Assembly (NCBI RefSeq): GCF_023218075.1
Contig: NZ_JALPTB010000055.1
Span: 1 to 44,295 of the forward strand
Origin: Rhodococcus sp. HM1
Lineage (GTDB): Bacteria > Actinomycetota > Actinomycetes > Mycobacteriales > Mycobacteriaceae
Length of the DNA: 44,295 nt
Direction of reading: 5' to 3'
The notes below the pieces were generated by a model. That model saw only the letters and a program-made list of their open reading frames with translations, searched no databases and was not told the origin of the DNA. Positions 16,544-24,083 of this stretch are shown here, piece by piece; the first letter of the stretch is position 1, and every line of letters begins with the position of its first letter. The translations under genes and the position numbers were made by a program.

Positions 16544-16966
16544 TCAGGACCCTTCGGTCACAGGCGCCGGCAAGAACGGGCCGGCAAGCTGAGTACGAAC
16601 AGTGGTGTCGGTGGCGGTGGACGCCTTGACAGCGATGCCGATCGCGGTGTCACCGGTCTTGGCGACCTTCCCATCGGCTGCCACGTACACGACGTCGCCG
16701 GTGGCGAACGCGGCGCTGGTGGTCGCCTTGGTCAGCGGCAGTACACCGACGGTGTGAACCGCGACAGCATCCGGAAGACCGTGGGACAGGTCATTGTCTG
16801 CGCGCGTGGCTGCGGGGGCACCGGACTGTGCGACAGCGCCGTACGGCAGGTCAGCCGCGCCGCACGGTGCGATGCCCGTGGAACCGAGCTTCACGACGTG
16901 GAACTTGGTGACGGCGGTCGCGACCTTGTGCGTGATCGGGCCGATTCCGAAAGTGGGGTTGGACAT
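16544..16966 (-). CDS. Capsid decoration protein (DUF2190 / gpD-like)
   Basis: 140 residues. Small beta-rich protein with GIAPCGAADLPYGAVAQSG, GVLPLTKATTSAAFATGDVV and TAIGIAVKASTATDTTVRTQ, the repeated small-residue pattern of DUF2190 and lambda D-like proteins. Position between scaffold and capsid genes matches lambda. It probably trims the capsid surface after expansion. Confidence 0.78.
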   Translation of the reverse strand: MSNPTFGIGPITHKVATAVTKFHVVKLGSTGIAPCGAADLPYGAVAQSGAPAATRADNDLSHGLPDAVAVHTVGVLPLTKATTSAAFATGDVVYVAADGKVAKTGDTAIGIAVKASTATDTTVRTQLAGPFLPAPVTEGS

Positions 16967-16977
16967 TGAGGTCCTCC

Positions 16978-17448
16978 TCAGAGACCCCGGAGCTGGAACA
17001 CTCCGGACTTGTCGGCAGCTGCGTTCAGCTGCGCGGTGAGCTCATCGACGTGAACGCCGTCGCCGTCGTGACCGATCTCCGCAACGGGGATCACGTTCTT
17101 CGGCATCCCATCGATCAGCGCCCGCGTCTGCTCCGGCGCCGCGTTGAGCAGATCCCGGTAGTGGGACAGCTTCGCCGGCGGGAACTTGCCGTCCGCCATC
17201 GCCTGAGCCAGGTACGACTCAGCGGCAGCCTGCTCCTGCTGCTGCCGGTACGCAGCGAGCTCGGCCAGCTGGGACTGCATCTCGGCGAACCGAGACCGAT
17301 CGACCGCGACCACGTCAGCGCGGGCCTCGATCGACTGCCCCTCGGTACGAGCAGCCAGTGCCGCGTCGAGCGCAGCCAGAACGTCGTCTTCGCTGGCGTC
17401 CTCGGTGACACCGAGGCGCGTACGAAGACTTTCCATGAAGGTGGGCAT
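16978..17448 (-). CDS. Nested scaffold protein from internal start
   Basis: 156 residues, in frame with the protease C-terminus, from ATG at 17448 (codon 226 of the long form). AAGGAGG lies five bases upstream, a better site than most starts here. The product begins MPTFMESLRTRLGVTEDASE and is a predicted coiled-coil scaffold. The internal start is seen in sequence. Separate translation is inferred by analogy with lambda Nu3. Confidence 0.7.
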   Translation of the reverse strand: MPTFMESLRTRLGVTEDASEDDVLAALDAALAARTEGQSIEARADVVAVDRSRFAEMQSQLAELAAYRQQQEQAAAESYLAQAMADGKFPPAKLSHYRDLLNAAPEQTRALIDGMPKNVIPVAEIGHDGDGVHVDELTAQLNAAADKSGVFQLRGL

Positions 17449-18123
17449 CACGCCCTCCTTTCCTTGTGTGCCCTCTACCGCCTCGGCAGAAGGGATTCGG
17501 GGAGCCGGAGCGTGCGCCCGGCCCGCGTATCGGAAATGCGCCAGATTGAACGTCGCAGCGATGTTGTTCTCGACCGGGGCCGCGTCATCACTGTCGACAC
17601 GATCAGCGAGACCAGCCTCGACAGCCTCCTCGGCCGTGAACCAGGTCTCCTCGGTCATGAGGTCACGCCACTCATCGGCCGTGCCGCCCGCCCGGCGCGC
17701 ATACAGCGACGCCATCGACTCGGCCGTCTTCTCGAGACGATCCGCCTCCGACCGGAGGAACGCAGCATCGCCCTGCGTGTACACCCAGGGGTCATGGATC
17801 ATCAGCTGCGTGCCGGGGCCCATGATGATCTCGTCACCGGCCATCGCGACGATCGACGCCGCGGACGCGGCCAAGCCATCGACGCGCACGGTCACCGACG
17901 CCGGATGCGAACGAAGCGCGTTCATGATCGCGACGCCGTCGAACGCCGACCCTCCGGGCGAGTTGATCCGTACCGTGATCCGATCGGTGTCGAGATCGTT
18001 GATCTGCTTCGCGATCGTCGCGGCGTCCGTATCCATCCAGTAGCTCCCGATCACGTCGTAGATCAGGATCTCGGTGGTGCTGTCCGCCCTCGCGTTGATC
18101 TGGCACCACGTCTTCTTGCTCAC
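16978..18123 (-). CDS. Head maturation protease (ClpP-like) fused to scaffold
   Basis: 381 residues from GTG at 18123. Residues 1-175 are a ClpP/S14-like serine protease: NSPGGS (54-59), the nucleophile Ser87 in GLAASAAS and His110 in MIHDPW. Residues about 226-381 are a helical, Gln/Ala/Glu-rich scaffold ending near SGVFQLRGL. A second start with a strong ribosome site lies at codon 226, so the scaffold is probably also made alone, as in lambda C/Nu3. The protease should process the scaffold after procapsid assembly. Confidence 0.88.
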   Translation of the reverse strand: MSKKTWCQINARADSTTEILIYDVIGSYWMDTDAATIAKQINDLDTDRITVRINSPGGSAFDGVAIMNALRSHPASVTVRVDGLAASAASIVAMAGDEIIMGPGTQLMIHDPWVYTQGDAAFLRSEADRLEKTAESMASLYARRAGGTADEWRDLMTEETWFTAEEAVEAGLADRVDSDDAAPVENNIAATFNLAHFRYAGRAHAPAPRIPSAEAVEGTQGKEGVMPTFMESLRTRLGVTEDASEDDVLAALDAALAARTEGQSIEARADVVAVDRSRFAEMQSQLAELAAYRQQQEQAAAESYLAQAMADGKFPPAKLSHYRDLLNAAPEQTRALIDGMPKNVIPVAEIGHDGDGVHVDELTAQLNAAADKSGVFQLRGL

Positions 18124-19402
18124 GAGTCCCCCTCGGGGTCATTGACTTCGGTTCGTATGGGTCTTTCGTCGGCAGATCCAGCCATCTCCGCACCTGCTCC
18201 TCGAGGGATCGGTCCGGGATGATCACGCCGGCGTCGACGAGCGTGCGCAGCGCATTGGCGATCGACAGGGACGACTCCCCGATCTCGTCGAACACGATCT
18301 TCGGCGCCGGCACGCTCTCACCGAAGTTCCAATCCACCAGGTCCTCGACGATGTACAGGTTCGCCGCGTCACGGATCATCTCCGCCACCGACCGCACCGC
18401 AGTCGAGAACAGATCAGCCTGCGTCGAGGCCAGCGCATACGAGCCGCCCTGCCCGTCGAGGTTCAGGAAGTGGGCCAGCGCCACCCGGCCGATCTGCGCA
18501 TCGTGGTAGTCGATCGCAGGCCGCGGATCCGGTAGCTGCCCCGTCACACCCTTGAGTTCGAGTTTCGACTCGTAAGGGATCGACGCGCCGGCCGCGTCAC
18601 CAGCCCGGTAGGAGTTGGCCATCCGACGACCCTTTTCGATGTCGTCAGGCTGTGCTTCCGGCGGGTTCGTGTAGACCGGCACGCCCATGCCGTTGCGCTC
18701 GATCGTCAGCGCCTCGAGCTTGAGCAGCCGATCCTTGAGGGTCCAGTTCTTGTACGCGGCACGGAGGATCGACTCACCACCCCAGTTGCTTCCCTCACGT
18801 TCATGCACGTACGCGACCAGACGGTCGATGCCGATCACGCGGGGCTCGAGATCCGATGCACGGATCGTGCCGGACGATGCCGGCGGACGCTGCTCGATAC
18901 CGACCAGGCCACCGTCACGCGCCACATGAATGTCAGCGAGCGTCGACGGCATCCTCGGAGCGAGCTTCCGCAACTCGACCCGGTTCGATTCCGGGTTGAA
19001 CTCCACGACCTGCTCGAAGTACATCGCCCCGAACGGCAACGCCAACAGCGCCATGCGAAGATGCTCAGCCCACGAGAACCGGCGCATCCGACGAGGCGGC
19101 GCCTCATCACCTTCCGTGCCGACGATCGGAAGCCCGAGCTGCTCCCCGACGAAGTTCACCACCTCGTCCGGGGCACCCGCGGGATCCAGCCGCCACTGGG
19201 TGGCCAGAATCGGCAGCGTCACGGCCTTGAGGACCGTCCGTACCTGCGCATCCTGGCGGCGCATCGCGTCGTAGACCTTGAGGCACGACGGCCACTTCAA
19301 CTCGAAGGTGTTCTCCGCGTCGATCTCCCGATACCCAGCGTCGGGATTGGCGACCGCGTACCCGATCTCGCCTGGCGACGGCACACCGACCGCGCTCACC
19401 AT
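17834..19402 (-). CDS. Portal protein (open frame runs into the protease gene)
   Basis: The frame is open for 522 residues from ATG at 19402. Residues 1 to about 425 are a DUF935-like portal: LKVYDAMRRQDAQVRTVLKA, WAEHLRMALLALPFGAMYFE, HEREGSNWGGESILRAAYKN and the C-terminal SLSIANALRTLVDAGVIIPD. Beyond LDLPTKDPYEPKSMTPRG the frame enters the protease gene and turns Arg/Asp-rich, as expected of a shadow. A -1 shift at the five-G run near 18128-18132 would end the protein with TGA overlapping the protease GTG, like other joints here. The real end is therefore uncertain. The portal forms the DNA entry channel. Confidence 0.85.
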   Translation of the reverse strand: MVSAVGVPSPGEIGYAVANPDAGYREIDAENTFELKWPSCLKVYDAMRRQDAQVRTVLKAVTLPILATQWRLDPAGAPDEVVNFVGEQLGLPIVGTEGDEAPPRRMRRFSWAEHLRMALLALPFGAMYFEQVVEFNPESNRVELRKLAPRMPSTLADIHVARDGGLVGIEQRPPASSGTIRASDLEPRVIGIDRLVAYVHEREGSNWGGESILRAAYKNWTLKDRLLKLEALTIERNGMGVPVYTNPPEAQPDDIEKGRRMANSYRAGDAAGASIPYESKLELKGVTGQLPDPRPAIDYHDAQIGRVALAHFLNLDGQGGSYALASTQADLFSTAVRSVAEMIRDAANLYIVEDLVDWNFGESVPAPKIVFDEIGESSLSIANALRTLVDAGVIIPDRSLEEQVRRWLDLPTKDPYEPKSMTPRGTREQEDVVPDQREGGQHHRDPDLRRDRELLDGYGRRDDREADQRSRHRSDHGTDQLARRVGVRRRRDHERASFASGVGDRARRWLGRVRGVDRRDGR

Positions 19403-20922
19403 GACATCTCCATCACATCACCCATGAGTGACCCGCCTTTCGGTGTCGGCTCGAACCTCAACTCCTGCGGAGGAGGTGTCGGCTTCGGCTTGAATTCGGT
19501 CAGGCCCCACAGGGCATTCGATGCAGCCACAACCTGGCAGATCACCCCCGACGACTTGCGGGCCCAGGCCACGCCGCCGGCATCGCCGATCTCCCTCAGC
19601 TTCGCTGCCCTCAATCCATCGCTCATCCGCGTGTCGTCGTCATGCGTGATCCGACGCTCGTCCACCGCGGCGAGAAACCCGGTCGTCGACGCCATCACAT
19701 CCGTGACGCGCATCAACTCCGGCTCCACCCCGGCCTTCCGCAGCGGCTGGATCAGCACCTGCGCCGCGGACTTCGGATCGATCACCACAGCGACCGGATC
19801 ACCGGCCTCGACGGCCGCGACGAGGAACTTCACCACCGTCGCGGTATCAGCAGACCCGTGATACCCGATCTGCAGATGAGCCCCGGTGCGGGTTTCCGCC
19901 GCCGCGACCACCGAGCAGGTCCGTTCGGTGTGGTCCCGCTCCGTCGACATATCCACCGCCAGGCACGTCACCCCCGTGAACTCCGGTTCCCCGGAGTACA
20001 AGGCCGACCACCGCGCCAGATCGACAGGCAACTTGTCGTCGTCGAGATCGTCATCAGGCCAGATGCCCATCGCCTCACGACGCCAACTGTCCTCACTGCC
20101 GAGGTTCTCCCGCAGCCGCAGCATCGACTCCAGCGGAGTGCGATGCGGATACGACGGATTGAACGTGGCGAACTTCGACTGGTCGTCCGGGTCGGTGTCG
20201 GGATCCGCCGAGATCTCGACATACACCTGGTGTTTGGTCTGCCCCTTGATGGCCTTCCGTCGCTTCCCAGCGAACGCTTCACCATCATCGGTAGGCCGCG
20301 GCGGTGTCCCGATGAAGAACAACAGGGCACCGTGCGGATGTTTGGCTGCGTTCGTGGCCGCCACCATGTCGTCGAGTGCTTTCTCGCCGAGGATCTGTGC
20401 CTCGTCGAACACCTCGACGTCGATCGCGTCCATGCCGCGGCCGAAGCCCTGCTCACGCGCACCGAACATGATGATCGACCCGTTCGTGAACCGGATCTCC
20501 TGCTCACCGTTCGCGGTGCGGATCCCGTTCGGCGCGATGTGCGGCCACACCTTCTTCTTCCGCACCATCGCCTGCATCGACCGGAAAGTATTCGTCGTCG
20601 TCCGGTTGTGGTGCGACGTCCAGATGACGCGCAGGCCCGGGAACTCCAGACACATGCCGATGATCAGGTTGCCGACCGTGTAGGTCTTGCCGACCTGCCG
20701 CGGGATCGACGCCACGACGCCACCGATGGACGCCGCGTACTTCCCGGACTTGCGGCACCCCAGCGCGACCTGCCCGAACCCTTGCTGCCACCGGTCGAAC
20801 GTGACACCGACATCCCGCAGCCGCCGGTACACGCGGGGGAACTGCGAGGTGACGATCCCGTCCGGGATCACCAGATGCCGCGCGACCTCCGAGAGTTTCC
20901 GTTCAGATGGCCGAGGCGTCAT
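19396..20922 (-). CDS. terL: Terminase large subunit
   Basis: 508 residues. The ATPase domain has Walker A IPRQVGKT (73-80), Walker B VEVFDEAQ (169-176, Asp173/Glu174) and a coupling segment LFFIGTPPRP. The nuclease domain begins near CLAVDMSTERDH and continues through VAVVIDPKSAAQ. It overlaps the small subunit by 20 bases. It packages DNA into the procapsid and cuts concatemers. Confidence 0.94.
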   Translation of the reverse strand: MTPRPSERKLSEVARHLVIPDGIVTSQFPRVYRRLRDVGVTFDRWQQGFGQVALGCRKSGKYAASIGGVVASIPRQVGKTYTVGNLIIGMCLEFPGLRVIWTSHHNRTTTNTFRSMQAMVRKKKVWPHIAPNGIRTANGEQEIRFTNGSIIMFGAREQGFGRGMDAIDVEVFDEAQILGEKALDDMVAATNAAKHPHGALLFFIGTPPRPTDDGEAFAGKRRKAIKGQTKHQVYVEISADPDTDPDDQSKFATFNPSYPHRTPLESMLRLRENLGSEDSWRREAMGIWPDDDLDDDKLPVDLARWSALYSGEPEFTGVTCLAVDMSTERDHTERTCSVVAAAETRTGAHLQIGYHGSADTATVVKFLVAAVEAGDPVAVVIDPKSAAQVLIQPLRKAGVEPELMRVTDVMASTTGFLAAVDERRITHDDDTRMSDGLRAAKLREIGDAGGVAWARKSSGVICQVVAASNALWGLTEFKPKPTPPPQELRFEPTPKGGSLMGDVMEMSW

Positions 20923-21265
20923 ATCGATCGTCGATCGCGCCGGTCAGCAGCGGATGAGACGGATCGATCGCCCTCAGCGCTGACTCCAGTTCCCGTATCC
21001 GCTGCCCCGGATCGCCTTCCGCGTCCCGGGCGTCGATGGCCTCGATCTGGTGTGCGATGTCCTGCAGCCGCTTCGTCAGCGACGCCAGATCGCGGGGCGG
21101 GCAGCTCGCGCCGGCGACTGTCTCTGCGATCCGGTCACGTATCGCCACCAGCAGGTCCCGATGTGAGCCGTTCTTCGCGGCCTGCTCCACGGTCATCGGC
21201 TGTGAGGGGGGTGCTGCGGTCTCGTCAGCAGCGACAGCGCGCAGCGGAGGCTTCTTCGTGGCCAT
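20903..21265 (-). CDS. terS: Terminase small subunit
   Basis: 120 residues with AGGAGG before its ATG. The basic N-terminus, helix HRDLLVAIRDRIAETVAG, CPPRDLASLTKRLQDIAHQI and a coiled C-terminus match actinophage small terminases. It precedes terL and follows an HNH gene, the usual order. It should recognise the packaging site, which may lie just upstream (21322-21392). Confidence 0.85.
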   Translation of the reverse strand: MATKKPPLRAVAADETAAPPSQPMTVEQAAKNGSHRDLLVAIRDRIAETVAGASCPPRDLASLTKRLQDIAHQIEAIDARDAEGDPGQRIRELESALRAIDPSHPLLTGAIDDRYDASAI

Positions 21266-21321
21266 GCGGCATCACCTCCTGTCACAGGGCGTCGTGGTGG
21301 AAAAAGCGCCGGAGAGAGATT

Positions 21322-21392
21322 CCCGACTGGGCGCCGAGGGAGTCGGGGATCGGCATCCTCCAGGATTTGGGGTAGGCCCCCTGGGGGATGCC
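21322..21392. other. Stacked inverted repeats upstream of terS, candidate packaging site
   Basis: Between the HNH stop and terS lie CCCGACT/AGTCGGG (21322-21328 with 21341-21347), then GGCATCC/GGATGCC (21352-21358 with 21386-21392). The second encloses a C5/G5 palindrome. Terminase recognition sites usually lie beside the small subunit gene. It could equally be an mRNA structure. No overhang can be seen from sequence alone. Confidence 0.35.
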
Positions 21393-21403
21393 GTTTGTGC
21401 TGG

Positions 21404-21775
21404 TCAGGGCGTTATTGTGGTTGGCCATGGGAAGGCGGCTGGTGGTGGTGTGGCGCGGAGTGCGGGGCGTTTGTGGTCGCGGGTGCCGTCGCCGCGTTGT
21501 TTGTTGCATGTGCCGTGGAGTAGTCGGTCGGCTTTGGTGCCGCCGTGGGTGCGTGCGTGGCTGTGGTCGGCGGCGAGGGAGCCGGATGCGCGGTCGGTGG
21601 ATGTGGGGTCGTAGTCCCAGTTGTGTGTGCGGTCGCGGTACATGGGGCGGCCGCACCAGTAGCAGGGTGTTCCGTCGATGTGTGTGCGGAGGAGTCGTGC
21701 GCGGGTTTTCTCGTGGGTCCATCCGAGTCCGCGTTGTTTGGTGGTTTTGTGGGGGCGGCTGGGGTGTTGGGGCAT
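21404..21775 (-). CDS. HNH endonuclease
   Basis: 123 residues from ATG at 21775 with a modest GGA site. The Zn pair CYWC (Cys38/Cys41), the catalytic Asp70-His71 in LAADHSHARTHGG and Asn91 in LLHGTCNKQRGDG form an HNH nuclease. HNH proteins encoded beside terminases stimulate site-specific cleavage during packaging in HK97-like phages. It is the first gene of the late operon, after two strong hairpins. Confidence 0.9.
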   Translation of the reverse strand: MPQHPSRPHKTTKQRGLGWTHEKTRARLLRTHIDGTPCYWCGRPMYRDRTHNWDYDPTSTDRASGSLAADHSHARTHGGTKADRLLHGTCNKQRGDGTRDHKRPALRATPPPAAFPWPTTITP

Positions 21776-21796
21776 GCCGTCTTCCTGTGGTTGGTG

Positions 21797-21873
21797 GCCC
21801 CGCACCGCCACCATCCAATGAGCGGTGCGGGGCTGGGTCCACCCGAGCGCCTGTGGCTGCGTCGAGGGTGGAC
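21797..21873 (-). terminator. Paired hairpins at the early/late operon boundary
   Basis: A perfect 12-bp stem GCCCCGCACCGC/GCGGTGCGGGGC (21797-21808 with 21822-21833) is followed by an 8-bp stem GTCCACCC/GGGTGGAC (21837-21844 with 21866-21873). They fill the gap between the last early gene (ends 21883) and the HNH gene. No U-tract is visible. They probably end early transcripts and mark the start of late transcription. Confidence 0.6.
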
Positions 21874-21882
21874 GTGTGGGAG

Positions 21883-22128
21883 CTAGGCCCGGCAGACTCG
21901 TTCGATCGTGGATGCGAGCGGGTCTAGGACAAGCCTGATCTTCTTGTCGGTGGCATATGTGCCGATGGTGCTGCAGCGGTCTCCGCTGAGTGGTAGCGGT
22001 CGCTTGTCAGTAGGTTTACGGAGTGCACGGCCGATGTCTTGCACTGTGATGCCGATGAGTCCATCGTCGCGGAGTGCTGCAGGAGTGAGGGTGTATCCGC
22101 CTGCTTGTGGTTGGGTGGGTGCCGTCAT
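21883..22128 (-). CDS. Small hypothetical protein
   Basis: 81 residues. It includes YTLTPAALRDDGLIGITVQD and a basic C-terminal part with CSTIGTYATDKKIRLVLDPL. No family recognised. Last gene of the early operon. Its ATG touches the stop of the gene before it. Confidence 0.6.
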   Translation of the reverse strand: MTAPTQPQAGGYTLTPAALRDDGLIGITVQDIGRALRKPTDKRPLPLSGDRCSTIGTYATDKKIRLVLDPLASTIERVCRA

Positions 22129-22400
22129 CAGATTCTTCCTGCAGTGGCGGGGTGGCAGACGGTCAGTATGGTTTTCGTTCTGTCGTCGACCATGACTGTT
22201 GCGTCTTTACCTGAGTATTGGGTGCTGCCTTTGGTGGTCATTCGCTTCAGCGTCGGGTTGGTGAGCGCGGAGCGGACGGAGCGCACGTGGATCTGTCGTT
22301 CAAGCATCCTGCCCAGTGAGTGGAAAGTGAGTTGGTAGCCGTCGATCGTGGGGGGGCGGTAGCCTCCGGCGCGGATGCGGTCTTCCCATGAGCGTTTCAT
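22128..22400 (-). CDS. DUF4258-like small protein
   Basis: 90 residues. The central pattern FHSLGRMLERQIHVRSVRSA followed by LTNP, a beta pair and VMVDDRTKTILTV is close to DUF4258/BrnT-like folds (HxxxRMxxRxI, then V..l..P). These are small RNase-like or toxin-like domains, but no antitoxin partner is evident, and phage copies may bind nucleic acid instead. The family link is from pattern memory. Confidence 0.6.
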   Translation of the reverse strand: MKRSWEDRIRAGGYRPPTIDGYQLTFHSLGRMLERQIHVRSVRSALTNPTLKRMTTKGSTQYSGKDATVMVDDRTKTILTVCHPATAGRI

Positions 22401-22609
22401 CGGCGCGCCTTCTTTCGTGTTGATCGTTCAGCTTTTGCTACATCGATGAGGCGGTAGAGCTTTCGGCCTCTGTGATCAAGGCCGGATGGTGTGAGTTTTC
22501 CGCGGGCTGTCCATGCGGAGATGGTGCACAGTGCGACGCCGCAGAGTGTTGAGGCTTCGCTTGCGGTGATGAGGGAGTCGATGCCTTCGGGTGCGAGGAC
22601 TTTGGACAC
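22397..22609 (-). CDS. MerR/excise-type HTH protein
   Basis: 70 residues from GTG at 22609. LITASEASTLCGVALCTISA is a winged-HTH opening like MerR or excisionase domains, followed by WTARGKLTPSGLDHRGRKLY, the usual wing. It ends in basic residues. It lies far from attP, and a second HTH protein of this type is at 33934-34152, so it is not clear which acts as excisionase. It may regulate the late operon, whose start is close. Confidence 0.7.
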   Translation of the reverse strand: MSKVLAPEGIDSLITASEASTLCGVALCTISAWTARGKLTPSGLDHRGRKLYRLIDVAKAERSTRKKARR

Positions 22610-22634
22610 GGGGTGCTACCTCCCTTGGACAGCA

Positions 22635-22672
22635 CAATGCCCCCGAACCGGAATGGTGGTTCGGGGGCATTG
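22635..22672 (-). terminator. Strong hairpin in the early operon
   Basis: A perfect 15-bp stem CAATGCCCCCGAACC/GGTTCGGGGGCATTG (22635-22649 with 22658-22672) separates the Zn protein gene (ends 22702) from the HTH gene starting at 22609. There is no U-tract. It is likely a terminator or processing site, so the last three early genes may be transcribed separately. Confidence 0.6.
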
Positions 22673-22701
22673 TGGGTACAAGTGTGCCAGTGCTCCCTAC
22701 T

Positions 22702-23364
22702 TTACATGTAAACCTGATCGGTTTCATCGGGGGCGGTGGTGATCGCGTCGAGTACTGCTTGCGCGAAGTGTTGGTAGTCCTCTGGTTGGATGCGCCATCC
22801 GCATGTGCCGCATTCGATTTGGTCTCGATGTGGATTCATTGTGCGTGTGACTGTTCGCAGTTCACAAGCTGGGCACGGGGTGGTTAGCACTTGCCGAGGT
22901 TGTGTGTGTCCGAGTCTGGATCGGATGCGTTTGTGGATGTCGTGGAGTTCGGTGATTGTGTCAGTGGCCCAGTCTTGTTTGGCGAGTGCGGAGATTCGGG
23001 GCTCAAGGTAGTTCCAGGCGGCACGCACTCTGATCTGGTCTGTGATTCCGGGGTGAGGTGGTGGGGTTTCCCCTAGGGCTTCGGCGAGTGCGTCGTGTGT
23101 GTCGTTGAGGATGTCGGCGATTGTTCGGGCGGTGTCAGATGCCCATTCAGCGGGATGTCCATAGGCCTGTTGCGCGGATCGCCGTGTGACGTCTTGGTGT
23201 GGGGTGGGGGTGGGGAGGTTGTGGGTGAGGTCGACCCAGTCGAGGACGACCCAGGTGAAGAGTTTGCGGAGTCGTCGTTGGCAGTGTTCGCAGATGCCAA
23301 GGTTGGTGATGGTGGGGTTTCCGTTGTCGAGGTCGCAGCGGGGGTGTCGGCATGGTCGGAGCAT
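22702..23364 (-). CDS. Two-zinc-finger phage protein, unknown function
   Basis: 220 residues from ATG at 23364 with GAGGAG five bases upstream. The N-terminal cysteines (CRHPRC, then CEHC) and a C-terminal pair (CPAC, then CGTCGW) suggest two zinc sites around a helical middle. No catalytic motif is seen. It may bind nucleic acid. The start chosen is short of the longest frame, which is non-coding upstream. Confidence 0.65.
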   Translation of the reverse strand: MLRPCRHPRCDLDNGNPTITNLGICEHCQRRLRKLFTWVVLDWVDLTHNLPTPTPHQDVTRRSAQQAYGHPAEWASDTARTIADILNDTHDALAEALGETPPPHPGITDQIRVRAAWNYLEPRISALAKQDWATDTITELHDIHKRIRSRLGHTQPRQVLTTPCPACELRTVTRTMNPHRDQIECGTCGWRIQPEDYQHFAQAVLDAITTAPDETDQVYM

Positions 23365-23557
23365 GTGTCTCCTCAGAAGAGGGTGAGTTCCTGTGGTTCG
23401 GTGGTGCGGGACAGTCGTAGGTGAGGTGGTTCCAGTCGAGGCCCCAGGTGTGCCCGCATACACATTTATGCGCACCGTTATGCATAACTTGGTGTTGACA
23501 GAGGCAGCGGTGGACGGGTGTGCCGTCGTGTCGGGCATCGCAGTACGTGAAGGTCAT
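23147..23557 (-). CDS. Small zinc-binding protein, uncertain 3' end
   Basis: ATG at 23557 overlaps the upstream stop as ATGA, so the start is secure. The first 45 residues have HRCLC, then HKCVCGHTW, a likely zinc site. The frame stays open into the next gene until 23147 (136 residues), but after about residue 55 it looks like a shadow of the overlapping gene. Another frame ends with TEPQELTLF and a TGA just before the next ribosome site, so a frame change or sequence error is possible. Confidence 0.45.
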   Translation of the reverse strand: MTFTYCDARHDGTPVHRCLCQHQVMHNGAHKCVCGHTWGLDWNHLTYDCPAPPNHRNSPSSEETHAPTMPTPPLRPRQRKPHHHQPWHLRTLPTTTPQTLHLGRPRLGRPHPQPPHPHPTPRRHTAIRATGLWTSR

Positions 23558-23754
23558 GTGAGCCTCAGTTCTGTGAGTACGGCGCGGATGCCGGCGCGTA
23601 CGTGGTCTTTGGCGGTTTCGCTGCTGAGGTTGTGCCAGTAGATGACTCCGGGGACGGTGTGCCAGTCGTCGGACCAGGCGTTGAAGTAGGTGGCGCAGAG
23701 GTGGTCGAGGTTGATGTCGGTGCGCGCGAACAGGTCGAGCTGCTCGGCGGTCAT
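23554..23754 (-). CDS. Small hypothetical protein
   Basis: 66 residues, ATG at 23754 overlapping the upstream stop. It starts MTAEQLDLFARTDINLDHLC, then FNAWSDDWHTVPGVIYWHN and a C-terminal helix. No family recognised. Both ends have ATGA overlaps, supporting a real, translationally coupled gene. Confidence 0.7.
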   Translation of the reverse strand: MTAEQLDLFARTDINLDHLCATYFNAWSDDWHTVPGVIYWHNLSSETAKDHVRAGIRAVLTELRLT

Positions 23755-24083
23755 GGCGCCTCCTCCCACGACCCGTCCGGCCCATAGTCGGACTCGTCCA
23801 GATCCCACTCCTGCCCCGTCAGTGGATTCCGCACTCGGTCGTGACCGCAGCGAGTGCAGCGGCGCAACACCAGTCGGTAGGGCCAGTTCGGGATGTGGAC
23901 GCGGCCTTCTGCGGTGACGGATTCGGCGCGGACTCCGCAGTGCCAGCACAGGCCCGGTGGCACGGCCTCGAATGTGGTGCCGTCCTCGCTGAGTCGGCAC
24001 ATGGTGGGGTCTTCGGTGAAGGCACCCCATTCGACGGGGTGCCCGTCCCATGCGATGGGTAGCCGGCTGGTCGTGGCGGTCAC
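23751..24083 (-). CDS. Small zinc-ribbon protein
   Basis: 110 residues. Two CxxC pairs, CWHC and CTRC, lie about 35 residues apart, with HIPNWPYRLVLRRCTRCG between. The C-terminus is acidic (WDLDESDYGPDGSWEEAP). Function unknown. Coupled by ATGA overlaps on both sides. Confidence 0.7.
   Translation of the reverse strand: MTATTSRLPIAWDGHPVEWGAFTEDPTMCRLSEDGTTFEAVPPGLCWHCGVRAESVTAEGRVHIPNWPYRLVLRRCTRCGHDRVRNPLTGQEWDLDESDYGPDGSWEEAP

Noticed and set aside
19642..21375. Long plus-strand frame opposite the terminase genes
   Set aside because: Composition is Arg/His-rich antisense shadow; terL and terS motifs lie on the minus strand.
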